The translations under genes were made by a program, and so were the position numbers. From Microvirga sp. TS319 (GTDB lineage: Bacteria > Pseudomonadota > Alphaproteobacteria > Rhizobiales > Beijerinckiaceae): a stretch of 64,000 nucleotides of DNA. The stretch covers positions 603,501-667,500 of the forward strand of contig NZ_JBGGGT010000001.1 in the NCBI RefSeq assembly GCF_041276405.1, in the 5' to 3' direction. The notes below the pieces were generated by a model. That model was given only the letters and a program-made list of their open reading frames with translations. It did not search any database and was not told the origin of the DNA. Of the stretch, positions 1 to 9,330 are shown in pieces (position 1 is the stretch's first letter; each line of letters begins with the position of its first letter).

Positions 1-480
1 GGAGCCTTTGTCGCGCAACCGTCAAAGCAGGAGGCGCGAGAGATCTTCGACGCACGGATGCTCATCGAGCCACGGGTCGCAGCACTGGCGGCGTCAGCCG
101 CCAAGCGACCTGATATCGTGCGGTTACGCCGGCATCTCGATGACGAGGAGGAGGCCCTTCACGCTGGCCAAGTCAACGCGGCGATCTCCCTATCAGCACG
201 GTTTCACGTGGCAATCGCCGAGGTCGCCGCGCATTCGATCCTGACAGAACTTGTCACGGATCTCGTGTCGCGCTCGTCGCTCATCATTGCTCTGTATTGG
301 TGCCGGCGCGATATCACCTGTGAAACTCATGCTCATCATGCACTCGTTGACGCACTCGCCCGGCATAAGATCAGCCATGCGTCCGAACTCATGGCTGATC
401 ACTTGGCAGACCTCGTGACAGGGCTCGATCTGACACCTAAGGATATTGGCCCAGGACGTCTCTCCGAGGTGCTGCGATAG
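1..480 (+). CDS. GntR-family (FadR subfamily) transcriptional regulator, C-terminal FCD part, 5' truncated by window
   Basis: The reading frame is open from base 1 and ends with TAG at 478-480, giving 159 residues; the N-terminal winged helix lies outside the window. The visible start (GAFVAQPSKQEAREIFDARM) is the usual linker between a GntR winged helix and an FCD ligand-binding domain, and the rest is an all-helical FCD domain with spaced histidines (ARFHVAIAEVA; HAHHALVDALARH) of the kind that bind a metal or carboxylate ligand in this family. Such proteins are normally repressors relieved by small organic acids. Its target is unknown; the nearest downstream genes are the 0.8-6 kb amine/opine oxidation cluster, but a LysR gene stands between them. 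Confidence 0.85.
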   Translation, partial: GAFVAQPSKQEAREIFDARMLIEPRVAALAASAAKRPDIVRLRRHLDDEEEALHAGQVNAAISLSARFHVAIAEVAAHSILTELVTDLVSRSSLIIALYWCRRDITCETHAHHALVDALARHKISHASELMADHLADLVTGLDLTPKDIGPGRLSEVLR

Positions 481-501
481 GGAGATCCGGCTTTTCGCAC
501 G

Positions 502-756
502 GTGCGCGTCAGGATCCTCGCAGCCATGATTTTGTTAGCGGGCCTTACCCTCTCCGTTGCCGCAGCCGAAGGCACAGGATCCGAGGACAGGATCTCCGAT
601 CCATCCTGGCACCATCATCTCTGGTCCCAAAAGTTCGACGCCGCCCCGCTCGGTAGACAACAGGATCCATCAACTCCCCATCCATCTCAGGCAAGGATAC
701 GAGCCGCCCGGACTGCGTTCCGTTCGGGTCGCAGGTCTGCCATCCTTCACTTCTAG
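502..756 (+). CDS. Possible small exported protein, doubtful
   Basis: An 84-residue frame begins at GTG 502 (alternative ATG 526). Its first 22 or so residues look like a signal peptide: a basic start, a hydrophobic core rich in Leu/Ala/Ile, and an Ala-Ala-Ala-Glu junction. The remainder has no recognisable domain and reads like low-constraint sequence, and there is no strong ribosome binding site. It could be a remnant of a secreted protein or chance. The 3' end runs up to an intergenic repeat at about 755. Confidence 0.22.
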   Translation: MRVRILAAMILLAGLTLSVAAAEGTGSEDRISDPSWHHHLWSQKFDAAPLGRQQDPSTPHPSQARIRAARTAFRSGRRSAILHF

Positions 757-807
757 AGCATCGGACGTGAAACGTGGGCCCACTTCTGGGATCCAATGCG
801 ATACTCC
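755..807. repeat. RIME-like palindromic repeat, family A, degenerate
   Basis: The sequence starts GAGCATCGGACG and ends around CCAATGCGATACTCC, with an internal GTGGGCCCAC dyad. It is a decayed copy of the family A element whose best copies lie at 18126-18176 and 28797-28846. It sits between the doubtful small ORF and the 3' end of the minus-strand LysR gene. Confidence 0.55.
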
Positions 808-829
808 AAGCCTTCAATGGCGCGATGCG

Positions 830-1732
830 CTAGTGTATGGCTAGATCGTCTTGCCAGCAATCAACATACTGGCGAAACTCGCGCATGAACGTGACGGCCA
901 GTGCAGAGGTAGAATGCTGACTTGATCGCAAGGAGACGAAGCCCGCATCAATGGATGGCGTGAATGGTTTCGCCACGATCCCTTTGTCCTGAAACTCGGC
1001 TGCAGAGTAGGGGTCGACCAGGCTGATCCCACCGCCTTCTGCCACGAGCAGGCAGGCGATGTGGGATAAGGGGGTCTCAAGTGAGATCGTGCGTGGAATA
1101 TCGGCGAGAGCCATATCGACCCGCGATCGAAAGAAAGTGCCTGGGCCGATGCCCACGAAATGTTCACCTCCGAGATCTATCGGCTTGATGGATTGGCGCC
1201 GGGCCAGCGGGTGGTCCTTTCGCATAATGGCAACGGCCGCGACCGGGAAAGTCTCGATCTCGAGTCCGGTCCGATCGAGCGGGCTATCCGCATATCCGAA
1301 GTCAGCCTGACCGCTCGCAACGGCATCGAGAACAAGATGCGATGGCACTCCGCTGAGGGTAATATGGACATCCGGCCTCTGAACAGAAAATCGGGCGACA
1401 AAACGGGTCAGGATACTTCCGGCCAGGGCCGGCATCGCGGAAATCCGGAGTGAACCGGCCGTCTGCGCCCGAAGCGCCTGAGCGAATGCCTCGATCCGTG
1501 TCAGTCCGACAAAGGACCGTTCGACCTCCTCAAGCAGCGCAGTCGCCTCGGCTGTCGGTACGATATGGTTACCGCGTCGCTCGAATAGGGCCAGGCCGGT
1601 CGTCTCCTCCAGGCTTCGGATCAGACGGCTGATGGCGGGCTGCGTGACAAAGAGTGCCTCGGAGGCGCTCGTGATGCTACCGGTGAGCATGACTGCGCGA
1701 AAAGCCTCGATCTGACGGGAGCTGATCTCCAT
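830..1732 (-). CDS. LysR-family transcriptional regulator
   Basis: A 300-residue protein with an N-terminal LysR winged helix-turn-helix (about residues 5-65: RQIEAFRAVMLTGSITSASE, then TQPAISRLIRSLEE) and a periplasmic-binding-protein-like effector domain. I start it at ATG 1732 (MEISSRQIEAF), where family members begin, rather than at 1774. It is transcribed away from the binding-protein/dehydrogenase operon beginning at 1892, so it is the likely regulator of that operon; a 7-bp inverted repeat with 11-bp spacing at 1744-1768 sits immediately upstream of its start. Closest recognisable types are opine or amino-acid catabolism regulators (OccR/NocR-like), but that assignment is by context only. 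Confidence 0.9.
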   Translation of the reverse strand: MEISSRQIEAFRAVMLTGSITSASEALFVTQPAISRLIRSLEETTGLALFERRGNHIVPTAEATALLEEVERSFVGLTRIEAFAQALRAQTAGSLRISAMPALAGSILTRFVARFSVQRPDVHITLSGVPSHLVLDAVASGQADFGYADSPLDRTGLEIETFPVAAVAIMRKDHPLARRQSIKPIDLGGEHFVGIGPGTFFRSRVDMALADIPRTISLETPLSHIACLLVAEGGGISLVDPYSAAEFQDKGIVAKPFTPSIDAGFVSLRSSQHSTSALAVTFMREFRQYVDCWQDDLAIH

Positions 1733-1743
1733 ATGGGTCCTGC

Positions 1744-1768
1744 GTAGCATAACGTTGAAGCATGCTAC
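1744..1768. promoter_or_regulatory. Candidate LysR operator GTAGCAT-N11-ATGCTAC
   Basis: A perfect 7-bp inverted repeat with an 11-bp spacer (1744-1750 and 1762-1768) lies 11 bp upstream of the LysR start at 1732 and about 120 bp upstream of the divergent binding-protein gene. LysR proteins characteristically bind T-N11-A dyads in such divergent regions; the symmetry is seen, the binding is inferred. Confidence 0.6.
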
Positions 1769-1879
1769 CCTCAATAAATCTGATTTGACCTTATGGAAAG
1801 CGCTGCACGATTATCGAGGGCCGTTTCGGTGGATTGGCAAGCCCGGATGCGGATGCCGCAGGGCGAAAAGACCAAATGA

Positions 1880-2728
<849 letters not shown>

Positions 2729-2793
2729 CTCCAAGTCCCGTTGTTACCGCGGGGCGGCCCTGGGCGCGCCTCGCCTTTTATGAACACGATTGC

Positions 2794-3927
2794 ATGACGC
2801 ATCATCGACCAGACCGAGAGCCCGATATCGCCGTCGTCGGCGGAGGTATCATGGGAGCCTGCGTGGCGTGGGGGCTGGCACGGCGGGGACTGAGCGTCTG
2901 CGTGCTGGACGAAGGCGACATTGCCCTGCGAGCCTCCCGGGCGAACTTCGCTCTTGTCTGGGTGCAAGGGAAGGGCCTCGGGTTTCCCGCCTACGGCGCC
3001 TGGACGAAATCCGCGGCCGAGGCTTGGCCCCGCTTGGCCTCGGAACTCATGTCCGATACGGGCGTCGATGTCGGGCTCGATCAGCCGGGCGGGTTCACGC
3101 TCTGCCTGTCGGACCGCGAATTGCAGGTGAATGCCGACGCGATGGTGCGCCTGCACAACCAGCGCGATACCGTCACATATCCCTATGAAGTCCTGGATCA
3201 TTCACAGACGAGGGCGCGGCTGCCTGACATCGGTCCCGATGTCAGCGGATCGATCTATTGTCCCCTCGACGGGCATGTGAATTCGCTGCGCCTATTCCGG
3301 GCCCTGCACGTTGCGTTGAAGGCGCGCGGCGTTGACTACCGGGCGGACCATGCAGTCACCGCTATCGAGCCGCGTGCCGGTGGCTTCGCCCTGAAGGGAG
3401 TTTGGGGCGAGGTGAGCGCTGCAAAAGTTGTCCTCGCAGCTGGGTTGGGCAACGCCCGGCTGGCGCCGATGGTTGGCCTCGAGGCGCCCCTGAAGCCGAG
3501 CCGGGGACAGATTATCGTTACCGAGAAAGCCGCCCCTTTCCTGCGTTATCCCGTCGTCACGGTTCGCCAGACCGACGAAGGGGGTGTCATGATCGGCGAC
3601 AGTGAGGAGGCAGATGGCTCAAGCCTTAGAATTGATCACTCCATCTCCTCCGTCATGGCCGACAGGGCCATCCGGATGTTTCCCCTGCTCGGTGACCTGA
3701 ATGTCGTCAGGACCTGGTCGGCCTTCCGTGTCATGACGCTGGACGGCTGCCCTGTATACGAGCAATCGGAAACCTGCCCCGGTGCCTTCATGGCGATGGC
3801 CCATTCAGGCGTGACTTTGGCACCCCAGCATGCCTTCTCGCTTGCGGATTACGTCGCCGATGGGGTGATCCCCGAGGAAACCGCTGTCTTCTCGACCAGG
3901 AGGTTCCGTGTTCCAGCGTCTGTCTGA
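2794..3927 (+). CDS. FAD-dependent amine/D-amino-acid/opine dehydrogenase, DAO-type catalytic subunit
   Basis: 377 residues from ATG 2794. An N-terminal dinucleotide-binding motif (GGGIMG, residues 16-21) and the overall DAO/glycine-oxidase pattern mark a flavoprotein that oxidises the C-N bond of an imino or amino acid. It resembles the beta subunits of octopine/nopaline oxidase (OoxB), D-hydroxyproline dehydrogenase and HcnC. It is followed by, and overlaps, a small 2Fe-2S protein and a large flavoprotein, the standard partners of this three-subunit enzyme. The electrons would leave through those subunits to the quinone pool. Which substrate is used cannot be read from the sequence; opine, D-hydroxyproline or another imino acid are the candidates. 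Confidence 0.87.
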   Translation: MTHHRPDREPDIAVVGGGIMGACVAWGLARRGLSVCVLDEGDIALRASRANFALVWVQGKGLGFPAYGAWTKSAAEAWPRLASELMSDTGVDVGLDQPGGFTLCLSDRELQVNADAMVRLHNQRDTVTYPYEVLDHSQTRARLPDIGPDVSGSIYCPLDGHVNSLRLFRALHVALKARGVDYRADHAVTAIEPRAGGFALKGVWGEVSAAKVVLAAGLGNARLAPMVGLEAPLKPSRGQIIVTEKAAPFLRYPVVTVRQTDEGGVMIGDSEEADGSSLRIDHSISSVMADRAIRMFPLLGDLNVVRTWSAFRVMTLDGCPVYEQSETCPGAFMAMAHSGVTLAPQHAFSLADYVADGVIPEETAVFSTRRFRVPASV

Positions 3928-4216
3928 TCGCGCTTCGGGTGAAGTCATCTTTACCTTCGACGGGCGTCCGATCACGGCGTCTGTCGGCGACAGCGTCGCC
4001 GCGGCGCTGCTTGCCGCAGGCATCCGCGTCTGCCGCACGACCCCGGTCTCCGGGACTCCGCGGGGGCCCTACTGCCTCATGGGTGTGTGTTTCGAATGCC
4101 TGGTGAGGATCGATGGCATGGACAACCGCCAGGGGTGCCTCGTGACAGTGCAGGAAGGCATGCGGGTGGAGACCCAACGCGGCGCACGCACTCTGACAAT
4201 GGAGCCGACCCAATGA
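3908..4216 (+). CDS. Small (2Fe-2S) ferredoxin-like subunit of the dehydrogenase complex
   Basis: 102 residues. The plant-type 2Fe-2S ligand pattern is complete: C56-X4-C61-X2-C64-X12-C77, in the context GPYCLMGVCFECLV. The start is GTG 3908, which overlaps the 3' end of the preceding gene by 20 bp and is preceded by a strong AGGAGG at 3898-3903; its stop overlaps the next start (ATGA at 4213-4216). The family corresponds to the small subunit found with HcnB/HcnC, OoxA/OoxB and D-hydroxyproline dehydrogenase. It carries electrons between the two flavoproteins. Confidence 0.9.
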   Translation: MFQRLSDRASGEVIFTFDGRPITASVGDSVAAALLAAGIRVCRTTPVSGTPRGPYCLMGVCFECLVRIDGMDNRQGCLVTVQEGMRVETQRGARTLTMEPTQ

Positions 4217-5739
4217 CGGAAGGTGCGGTCCGTAGAGGATGCGGGGTTGCGGACCTCGCGGATGATTACGACGTCATCGTCGTCGGTGCGGGACCTGCGG
4301 GCCTGTCAGCGGCAACGACACTTGCGGGATTGAAGGCACGGACACTCCTCGTCGACGAAAATCAGGCGCCGGGTGGCCAGATCTATCGCGCCATCACCGT
4401 GGCGCGGTCGGCAGATCGCCGGAGGCTGGGTGAGGATTATTGGCGCGGGCGCGGCATCGCCGAGAATTTTCTCCGCTCGGAGGCGGAGTATGCGCCGGCG
4501 ACAACCGCCTGGAGCATCCAATCCGTACAGGACGATACGGGACGGACGATCGGCCAGGACGTCGGTCTCTCGTCGAGCGGTATGGCGCGTCTCATCCGTG
4601 CAAAGCAGGTGGTGCTCGCAACGGGAGCCCTGGAGCGCCCCTTCCCGATTCCGGGCTGGACACTTCCGGGCGTCATGACCGCGGGGTCCGCCCAGATCGC
4701 CCTGAAGACCTCTGGCCTCATCCCAAGCGGAAAGGTCGTGATCGCAGGAACGGGTCCGCTGCTCTATCTCCTTGCGGCGCAGTTGATTGAAGCGGGCGCA
4801 ATGGTGTCGGCCGTCCTCGACACGACGCCGAGGGAGAACTGGCTTCGAGCCTTTCGGCATGCCCCGGGCTTTCTGATCTCGCCCTATCTCGCCAAGGGGC
4901 TGAAGCTGCTCGGAAAGGTACAGCGACGCACCCGGGTGATCCGATGGGTTTCCGCATTGTCAGCGAAAGGCGAGGGGGGACTGAGGGAAGTCGTCTGGAC
5001 GGCTGGCGGCCGCGAGCACCGCATGCCTGCGGATCTCCTTCTGCTCCACCAGGGCGTGGTCCCCAACGTCAATTTCTCAAATGCCGCGGGTTGCGCTCAC
5101 CATTGGGACGAGGCCCAGCTCACATTCCGGCCGCAGGTCGACGAATGGTTTGCAAGCTCGGTTGTCGGTCTCTCCCTTGCGGGCGACGGGGCTGGTATCG
5201 GGGGCGCCGAGGCGGCGGAGATCCAGGGACGTATCGCAGGACTGGGCTGCGCCTCCCATCTCGGTCTCGTCGCACCGGTGGAGCGTGATCGGCTTGCTGC
5301 GCCTCTCCGGAGATCCCTCGCACAGGCCACGCGGGGCAGGCGATTTCTCGATGCGTTGTACCGGCCCGCCGAAGCGTTCCGGGTACCGCAAGGCCCTGAC
5401 ACGATCGTGTGCCGCTGCGAGGAGATCTCAGCCGGACAGATCCGAGCATCGGTGAGTGCCGGCGCAGTCGGGCCGAATCAGATGAAGGTGTTTCTCCGGT
5501 GCGGCATGGGCCCATGCCAAGGCAGGCTCTGCGGGCTGACCGTAACCGAACTGATCGCGAACGAGCGTAGCAAGCATCCGTCGGAGATCGGGTATTACCG
5601 GCTGCGCTTTCCAGTCAAGCCATTGAAGCTGCGCGAGCTCGCCGCCTTGCCGCAGACAGACACTGCGAAGGTTGCCGTCTTGGCCGACCTCGCCGATACG
5701 CACCATTCCACTTACGTAACCGAAAGGAAGTCTCAGTGA
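4213..5739 (+). CDS. FAD/NAD(P)-binding oxidoreductase with C-terminal BFD-like 2Fe-2S domain (OoxA/HcnB type)
   Basis: 508 residues from ATG 4213, sharing ATGA with the preceding stop. An N-terminal GAGPAG motif (25-30) starts a pyridine-nucleotide-disulfide-oxidoreductase fold with a second nucleotide motif (GTGPLL, about 179-184). The C-terminal region carries C400-X-C402 and C430-X4-C435, the BFD-like 2Fe-2S ligand set (CRCEE and CGMGPCQGRLCG). This is the large subunit of the octopine oxidase/D-hydroxyproline dehydrogenase/HCN synthase family. With the neighbouring subunits it would oxidise an imino acid or opine. HCN synthase is unlikely on context alone, because the binding protein and RidA point to catabolism. 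Confidence 0.88.
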   Translation: MTEGAVRRGCGVADLADDYDVIVVGAGPAGLSAATTLAGLKARTLLVDENQAPGGQIYRAITVARSADRRRLGEDYWRGRGIAENFLRSEAEYAPATTAWSIQSVQDDTGRTIGQDVGLSSSGMARLIRAKQVVLATGALERPFPIPGWTLPGVMTAGSAQIALKTSGLIPSGKVVIAGTGPLLYLLAAQLIEAGAMVSAVLDTTPRENWLRAFRHAPGFLISPYLAKGLKLLGKVQRRTRVIRWVSALSAKGEGGLREVVWTAGGREHRMPADLLLLHQGVVPNVNFSNAAGCAHHWDEAQLTFRPQVDEWFASSVVGLSLAGDGAGIGGAEAAEIQGRIAGLGCASHLGLVAPVERDRLAAPLRRSLAQATRGRRFLDALYRPAEAFRVPQGPDTIVCRCEEISAGQIRASVSAGAVGPNQMKVFLRCGMGPCQGRLCGLTVTELIANERSKHPSEIGYYRLRFPVKPLKLRELAALPQTDTAKVAVLADLADTHHSTYVTERKSQ

Positions 5740-6080
5740 CGGAACGCCATATTCAAACGCCGATCATGCATCGTGTTGTCGTGCACAACGACCTGGTCTT
5801 TGTCGGCGGAACGGTCGCGGACGATCTCTCCGTTGGATTGGAGGGGCAGACCGAGCAGATTCTAGCTAAATTCGACCAATACTTGGGCGCCGCCGGCACC
5901 GACAAATCCCGCTTGTTGTCCGCGACGATCTTCCTGACAGATCTCAACCGTAAGCCGGAGATGGACGCAGCCTGGAAGCGCTGGCTGGATCCCAAGGACT
6001 TTCCGGCCCGCGCGACCGTCGGTGTTGCGGATCTTGGCGACGACACCCTTGTCGAGATCATGATTACGGCAACACGCTGA
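5736..6080 (+). CDS. RidA-family enamine/imine deaminase
   Basis: 114 residues from GTG 5736, overlapping the preceding stop (GTGA). R92 and E107 match the conserved Arg/Glu pair of RidA (R105 and E120 in E. coli, same spacing), in PARATVGVADL and LVEIMI. RidA proteins hydrolyse reactive imine or enamine products released by flavin amine oxidases and PLP enzymes. Its place at the end of a C-N-oxidising operon fits clearing of the imine made by the dehydrogenase. Translational coupling through five genes suggests fixed stoichiometry. Confidence 0.88.
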   Translation: MTERHIQTPIMHRVVVHNDLVFVGGTVADDLSVGLEGQTEQILAKFDQYLGAAGTDKSRLLSATIFLTDLNRKPEMDAAWKRWLDPKDFPARATVGVADLGDDTLVEIMITATR

Positions 6081-6090
6081 AACAGAACCA

Positions 6091-6142
6091 GAGCATCGGA
6101 CGCGGGAAGTGGACTTGCACTTTTGGGTCCGCACGATGCGCT
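6091..6142. repeat. RIME-like palindromic repeat, family A/B hybrid
   Basis: GAGCATCGGACG... followed by TGCACTTTTGGGTCCG and ending CACGATGCGCT: the left end is family A and the right end family B. It lies just after the dehydrogenase operon stop. Confidence 0.6.
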
Positions 6143-6188
6143 AGCGAGCACCTCGACTTGAACGCCGTTCCGAGCGAGACAGCTCTCC

Positions 6189-6224
6189 AGCGTCGGACGT
6201 AAAATCGAATCCGCGTCCGACGCT
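6189..6224. terminator. Inverted repeat, possible terminator
   Basis: AGCGTCGGACG (6189-6199) and CGTCCGACGCT (6214-6224) form a perfect 11-bp stem with a 14-base loop, followed by TTTAACATTTT. It could end transcription of the dehydrogenase operon or be another repeat relic; a fragment like a further RIME half follows at about 6241. Confidence 0.5.
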
Positions 6225-6318
6225 TTAACATTTTGATCTTGAGCATCTTTCACCCAAAACCGGGTGTCCGGGAATACGGTCTTGTGCCGGCAGCCCGGAC
6301 CAGGAGGTTCGCTCTTGA

Positions 6319-6501
6319 TCAGGCCGATTGTATCTGCGTCTCAAGGACGACGACCTCGGCGCCGCATGTAATGCCCCAGATACGGTACTGAGGTTCATGT
6401 GAGTTCTCGCAAAGAACCTGTACAACCCGGTACGTTTCTGGACGGGCTCGCCGGGGGTGAGCGGGTTGAACGATCTGGCCGACCTGGAACTTGGCACTCA
6501 T
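6319..6501 (-). CDS. Small conserved hypothetical protein
   Basis: 60 residues from ATG 6501 (MSAKFQVGQIVQP). The composition is that of a compact beta-barrel-like protein: an SH3-like opening (FQVGQIVQP), then TYRVVQVLCE, PQYRIWGI and VVVLETQ. I have an impression of similar short proteins in related genomes but cannot name a family. The longer frame to 6588 adds residues unlike a protein start. It is separate from the next minus-strand gene by 19 bp and may be cotranscribed with it. Confidence 0.55.
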   Translation of the reverse strand: MSAKFQVGQIVQPAHPRRARPETYRVVQVLCENSHEPQYRIWGITCGAEVVVLETQIQSA

Positions 6502-6520
6502 CGAAAGTCTCCGCGTCATA

Positions 6521-6988
6521 TCAATCGGCGTCGCCCCGACCATGTGTCTCGGAGACAACGGGGGCACGCCTGCGGTCCGTTCCAGCATTGGAGTGGGACG
6601 GACCCAATTTCAACCGCGCCTTGCCGTGAGCTGAAGCGGCATCTTGCGCGTCGGTGCTCGAGGCCACTTGAGGCGGGAAAACGCCGCTTCGCCGATGTCG
6701 CAACGAGATGGCGGGATTTCCGAATATCCTGGCTGCAACGATCATCTGATGGAGATGGGCGAGATGCAGCACATAGGGCTGGCGGTTCAGGCGTTGGCGT
6801 CGGGCGATCTCCACAGCAACGTCGTTGCGCATCGCTTCAGGATAGACCTCCAGGCTCTCGCGCTCCCAGTCGTACCAGCGATCGATCTCGGCAATTGCCG
6901 CCAAGCTGACCTGTATGGCTGCCTCCAGGTCCGCCAGTGCCGTCTTACTCCGCTCTCGCATCGCGTCGTTCCGCTCGATACGGTTCAT
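6521..6988 (-). CDS. Hypothetical helical protein
   Basis: 155 residues. The first ~95 residues look like real protein, mainly charged helices (ERSKTALADLEAAIQ, IDRWYDWERESLEVYPEAMR, VAVEIARRQRLNRQ), while the last ~55 residues are Ser/Arg/Pro-rich and read like out-of-frame sequence, so the C-terminus may be altered by a frameshift near base 6700. No function can be assigned. Confidence 0.45.
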   Translation of the reverse strand: MNRIERNDAMRERSKTALADLEAAIQVSLAAIAEIDRWYDWERESLEVYPEAMRNDVAVEIARRQRLNRQPYVLHLAHLHQMIVAARIFGNPAISLRHRRSGVFPPQVASSTDAQDAASAHGKARLKLGPSHSNAGTDRRRAPVVSETHGRGDAD

Positions 6989-7565
6989 CCTTGGACAAGG
7001 CGCAACATTCTCACTCCCTCACGTGGGATCGGTGACGGCCTTTCACAATCATCAGCTGAAGACCTTGGTACGGCACCGGGCTGACTTGCGGCCCTGGATT
7101 GTTAAGCCGGTGTCGCCGCCTCTTTTGATGAGGCGCCGATACTCTCTCCGGATGAGGGCAAGAACATCTGGAGATCGCCGGACGAAAGGCCCCGCAGCAG
7201 GCGGATCCTGATCACACTCCGGCAGGGCTGTACCAATGCGAGGCTCTCCGTCATCAGTGCCTCCGGCCTGACCGCGAACTCAGCTTATGGCCCCACGGTT
7301 CGTCCGACAACTTGGTACGGCAGCGGACAAATTCCTGCCAGGCTTGGAACTGTGTCGCGGAGCTTCTCCTTTAACCGTTGGATTCCAGCAGAGGAAACCA
7401 CAGTGAGGAGTGCCGCTTTGACTTTGCGCTCGTGCCTTCAGACACGAGCGGAAGTCGGGACGCGGGGCTCTCTCGGAAAGCCAAACTGCTCCGGCAGACG
7501 AATGGTCAGGCCGCATTGGCGGTGAGGCGCAAGCAGACCCAGGCCCTTCAACAAGGGAGATGATC
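6989..7565. other. Intergenic region without a convincing gene
   Basis: 577 bp between the divergent hypothetical gene and the TPP enzyme. I see no ORF with protein-like composition. A 16-bp motif, CTTGGTACGGCA(C/G)CGG, occurs twice in the same orientation (7064-7079 and 7312-7327), possibly a regulatory or duplicated segment upstream of the lactate/pyruvate operon. A short dyad CTCGTGCCTTCAGACACGAG lies around 7429-7448. Confidence 0.4.
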
Positions 7566-9320
7566 ATGGCGATGACTGCGGGTGATATCCTTGTCGAAAC
7601 ACTGATCGACTGGGACGTCGACATGGTATTCGGTCTCCCAGGCGATGGTATCAACGGCATCATCGAGTCACTCCGCAAGGCCGAGGATCGGATCCGGTTC
7701 GTTCAGGTGCGGCATGAGGAGGCCGCCGCCTTCATGGCGTGCGCACACGCCAAATGGACGGGGCGGCTCGGCGTCTGCATCGCCACCTCCGGGCCCGGGG
7801 GAATCCATCTCCTCAATGGGTTGTACGATGCAAAGCTCGACGGTCAGCCGGTGCTCGCCATCACGGGACTCCAGTTTCACGATCTCCTGCATACCTACAC
7901 GCAGCAGGACGTCGAGCTCGACAAGCTCTTCATGGATGTCTGCGTCTACAATTCACGGATCATGGGCGCGGCCCACGTGCAGAACGTCGCGGAGCTCGCC
8001 TGCCGCACGGCACTGGCGTATCGGGGCGTCGCTCATGTCACGATGCCGGTGGACCTGCAGGATCAGACCGTCAAGGAAGATATGCGCTCGAAGCGGAACC
8101 GTCCGGACCACGTCTCCTCCCTGATGGCCGAGAGCGCCCACATGCCGAGCGAGGACCAACTCGCCCATGCCGCCTCGATCCTGAACGAGGGGCGGAAGAT
8201 CGTTGTTATGGCGGGACGGGGAGCCCTTGGAGCGAGAGGTGAGGTGGAAGCAGTCGCCGAGCGGCTCGGCGCCCCTGTCGTGAAGCCGCTTCTCGGAAAA
8301 GGCGTCTTGCCGGATGAGCATCCCTATACGACAGGCGGAACCGGCCTCCTGGGAACACGGCCCTCGCAGGAGGCCCTTGAGAATTGCGACACGCTTTTGA
8401 TCGTCGGCTCCAGCTTCCCGTATATCGAGTATTACCCGAAGCCGGGTGAAGCCAAGTGCGTCCAGGTCGAGCTCGACCCGAAGCGTGTTGGCCTGCGCTG
8501 TCCCGTCGACGCGGCCCTCGTGGGCGATTCCGCACGAGTTCTGCGGGCGCTATTGCCCAAACTCGACCATCACCAAGACCGCTCGTTTCTGGAAAAGGCG
8601 CAGGCGGGTGTCGCCAAATGGCGCGACCTCATGCATGAGCGCGGAACCCGGACCGACACGCCCATGAAGCCGCAGGTCGTCGCCCACGAGCTCAACAAGC
8701 TCCTGTCCGACGACGCGATCATCACCACGGATTCCGGAACCATCACGAGCTGGGCCGCGCGTCACATCGACATGCGCGGCAATATGATGTTTTCGTGCTC
8801 CGGAAACCTCGCCACCATGGCATGCGGCCTGCCCTATGCGAATGCCGCAGCCCTTGCCTATCCTGGCCGACAGGTCGTCGCCTTTGTGGGCGATGGCGGG
8901 ATCACGATGCTGCTCGGGGAGCTTGCAACCGCCGTCAAGTACGATCTCGACGTGAAGATCATTGTGATCAAGAACAATACGCTCGGCCAGATCAAATGGG
9001 AGCAAATGGTCTTCCTGGGCAATCCGGAATATGCGTGTGAGCTTCAGCCGATCGACTTCGCCACGGTTGCGCAGGGTTTCGGCTGCACGGGCTTCACCAT
9101 CGAGGATCCTGCGACCTGCGCCGACATCCTGCGCCAGGCGCTCGCCGCACCTGGACCCGTCGTGATCCAGGCGGTCGTCGATCCGAACGAGCCTCCCATG
9201 CCGCCCAAGGTCGATCTCAAGCAGACGGCTCACCTCGCCGAGGCGCTTGCGCGCGGCACACCGAACGCCACATCCATCGCGCTCACGATTGCGTCGGACA
9301 AGGTGCGGGAGATTATCTGA
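7566..9320 (+). CDS. Thiamine-diphosphate-dependent enzyme, pyruvate oxidase/dehydrogenase (quinone) type
   Basis: 584 residues from ATG 7566, with AAGGGAG upstream (ATG 7560 is also possible but too close to it). Domains in order: TPP-binding N domain with the catalytic Glu in RHEEAAAF (about residue 51), central domain, and C-terminal TPP domain with GDGG (about 442) and the closing NN (about 470) of the thiamine motif. The pattern fits PoxB-like enzymes that decarboxylate pyruvate to acetate and CO2 with transfer of electrons to quinone. Acetolactate synthase and other TPP enzymes share this fold, but the following L-lactate dehydrogenase and D-lactate/glycolate dehydrogenase favour pyruvate. 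Ten bases separate its stop from the next start. Confidence 0.85.
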   Translation: MAMTAGDILVETLIDWDVDMVFGLPGDGINGIIESLRKAEDRIRFVQVRHEEAAAFMACAHAKWTGRLGVCIATSGPGGIHLLNGLYDAKLDGQPVLAITGLQFHDLLHTYTQQDVELDKLFMDVCVYNSRIMGAAHVQNVAELACRTALAYRGVAHVTMPVDLQDQTVKEDMRSKRNRPDHVSSLMAESAHMPSEDQLAHAASILNEGRKIVVMAGRGALGARGEVEAVAERLGAPVVKPLLGKGVLPDEHPYTTGGTGLLGTRPSQEALENCDTLLIVGSSFPYIEYYPKPGEAKCVQVELDPKRVGLRCPVDAALVGDSARVLRALLPKLDHHQDRSFLEKAQAGVAKWRDLMHERGTRTDTPMKPQVVAHELNKLLSDDAIITTDSGTITSWAARHIDMRGNMMFSCSGNLATMACGLPYANAAALAYPGRQVVAFVGDGGITMLLGELATAVKYDLDVKIIVIKNNTLGQIKWEQMVFLGNPEYACELQPIDFATVAQGFGCTGFTIEDPATCADILRQALAAPGPVVIQAVVDPNEPPMPPKVDLKQTAHLAEALARGTPNATSIALTIASDKVREII

Positions 9321-9330
9321 GAGGCCCGTC

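Noticed and set aside
2794-5739. Hydrogen cyanide synthase (HcnABC) as the identity of the trimer
   Set aside because: The three-subunit architecture fits, but gene order, the binding protein and RidA fit an opine or D-amino-acid catabolic enzyme better.
7338-7380. Possible EcfG-type promoter (GGAAC ... CGTT) before the TPP enzyme gene
   Set aside because: The spacing between GGAAC and CGTT is about 25 bases, too long for the GGAAC-N16/17-CGTT pattern.
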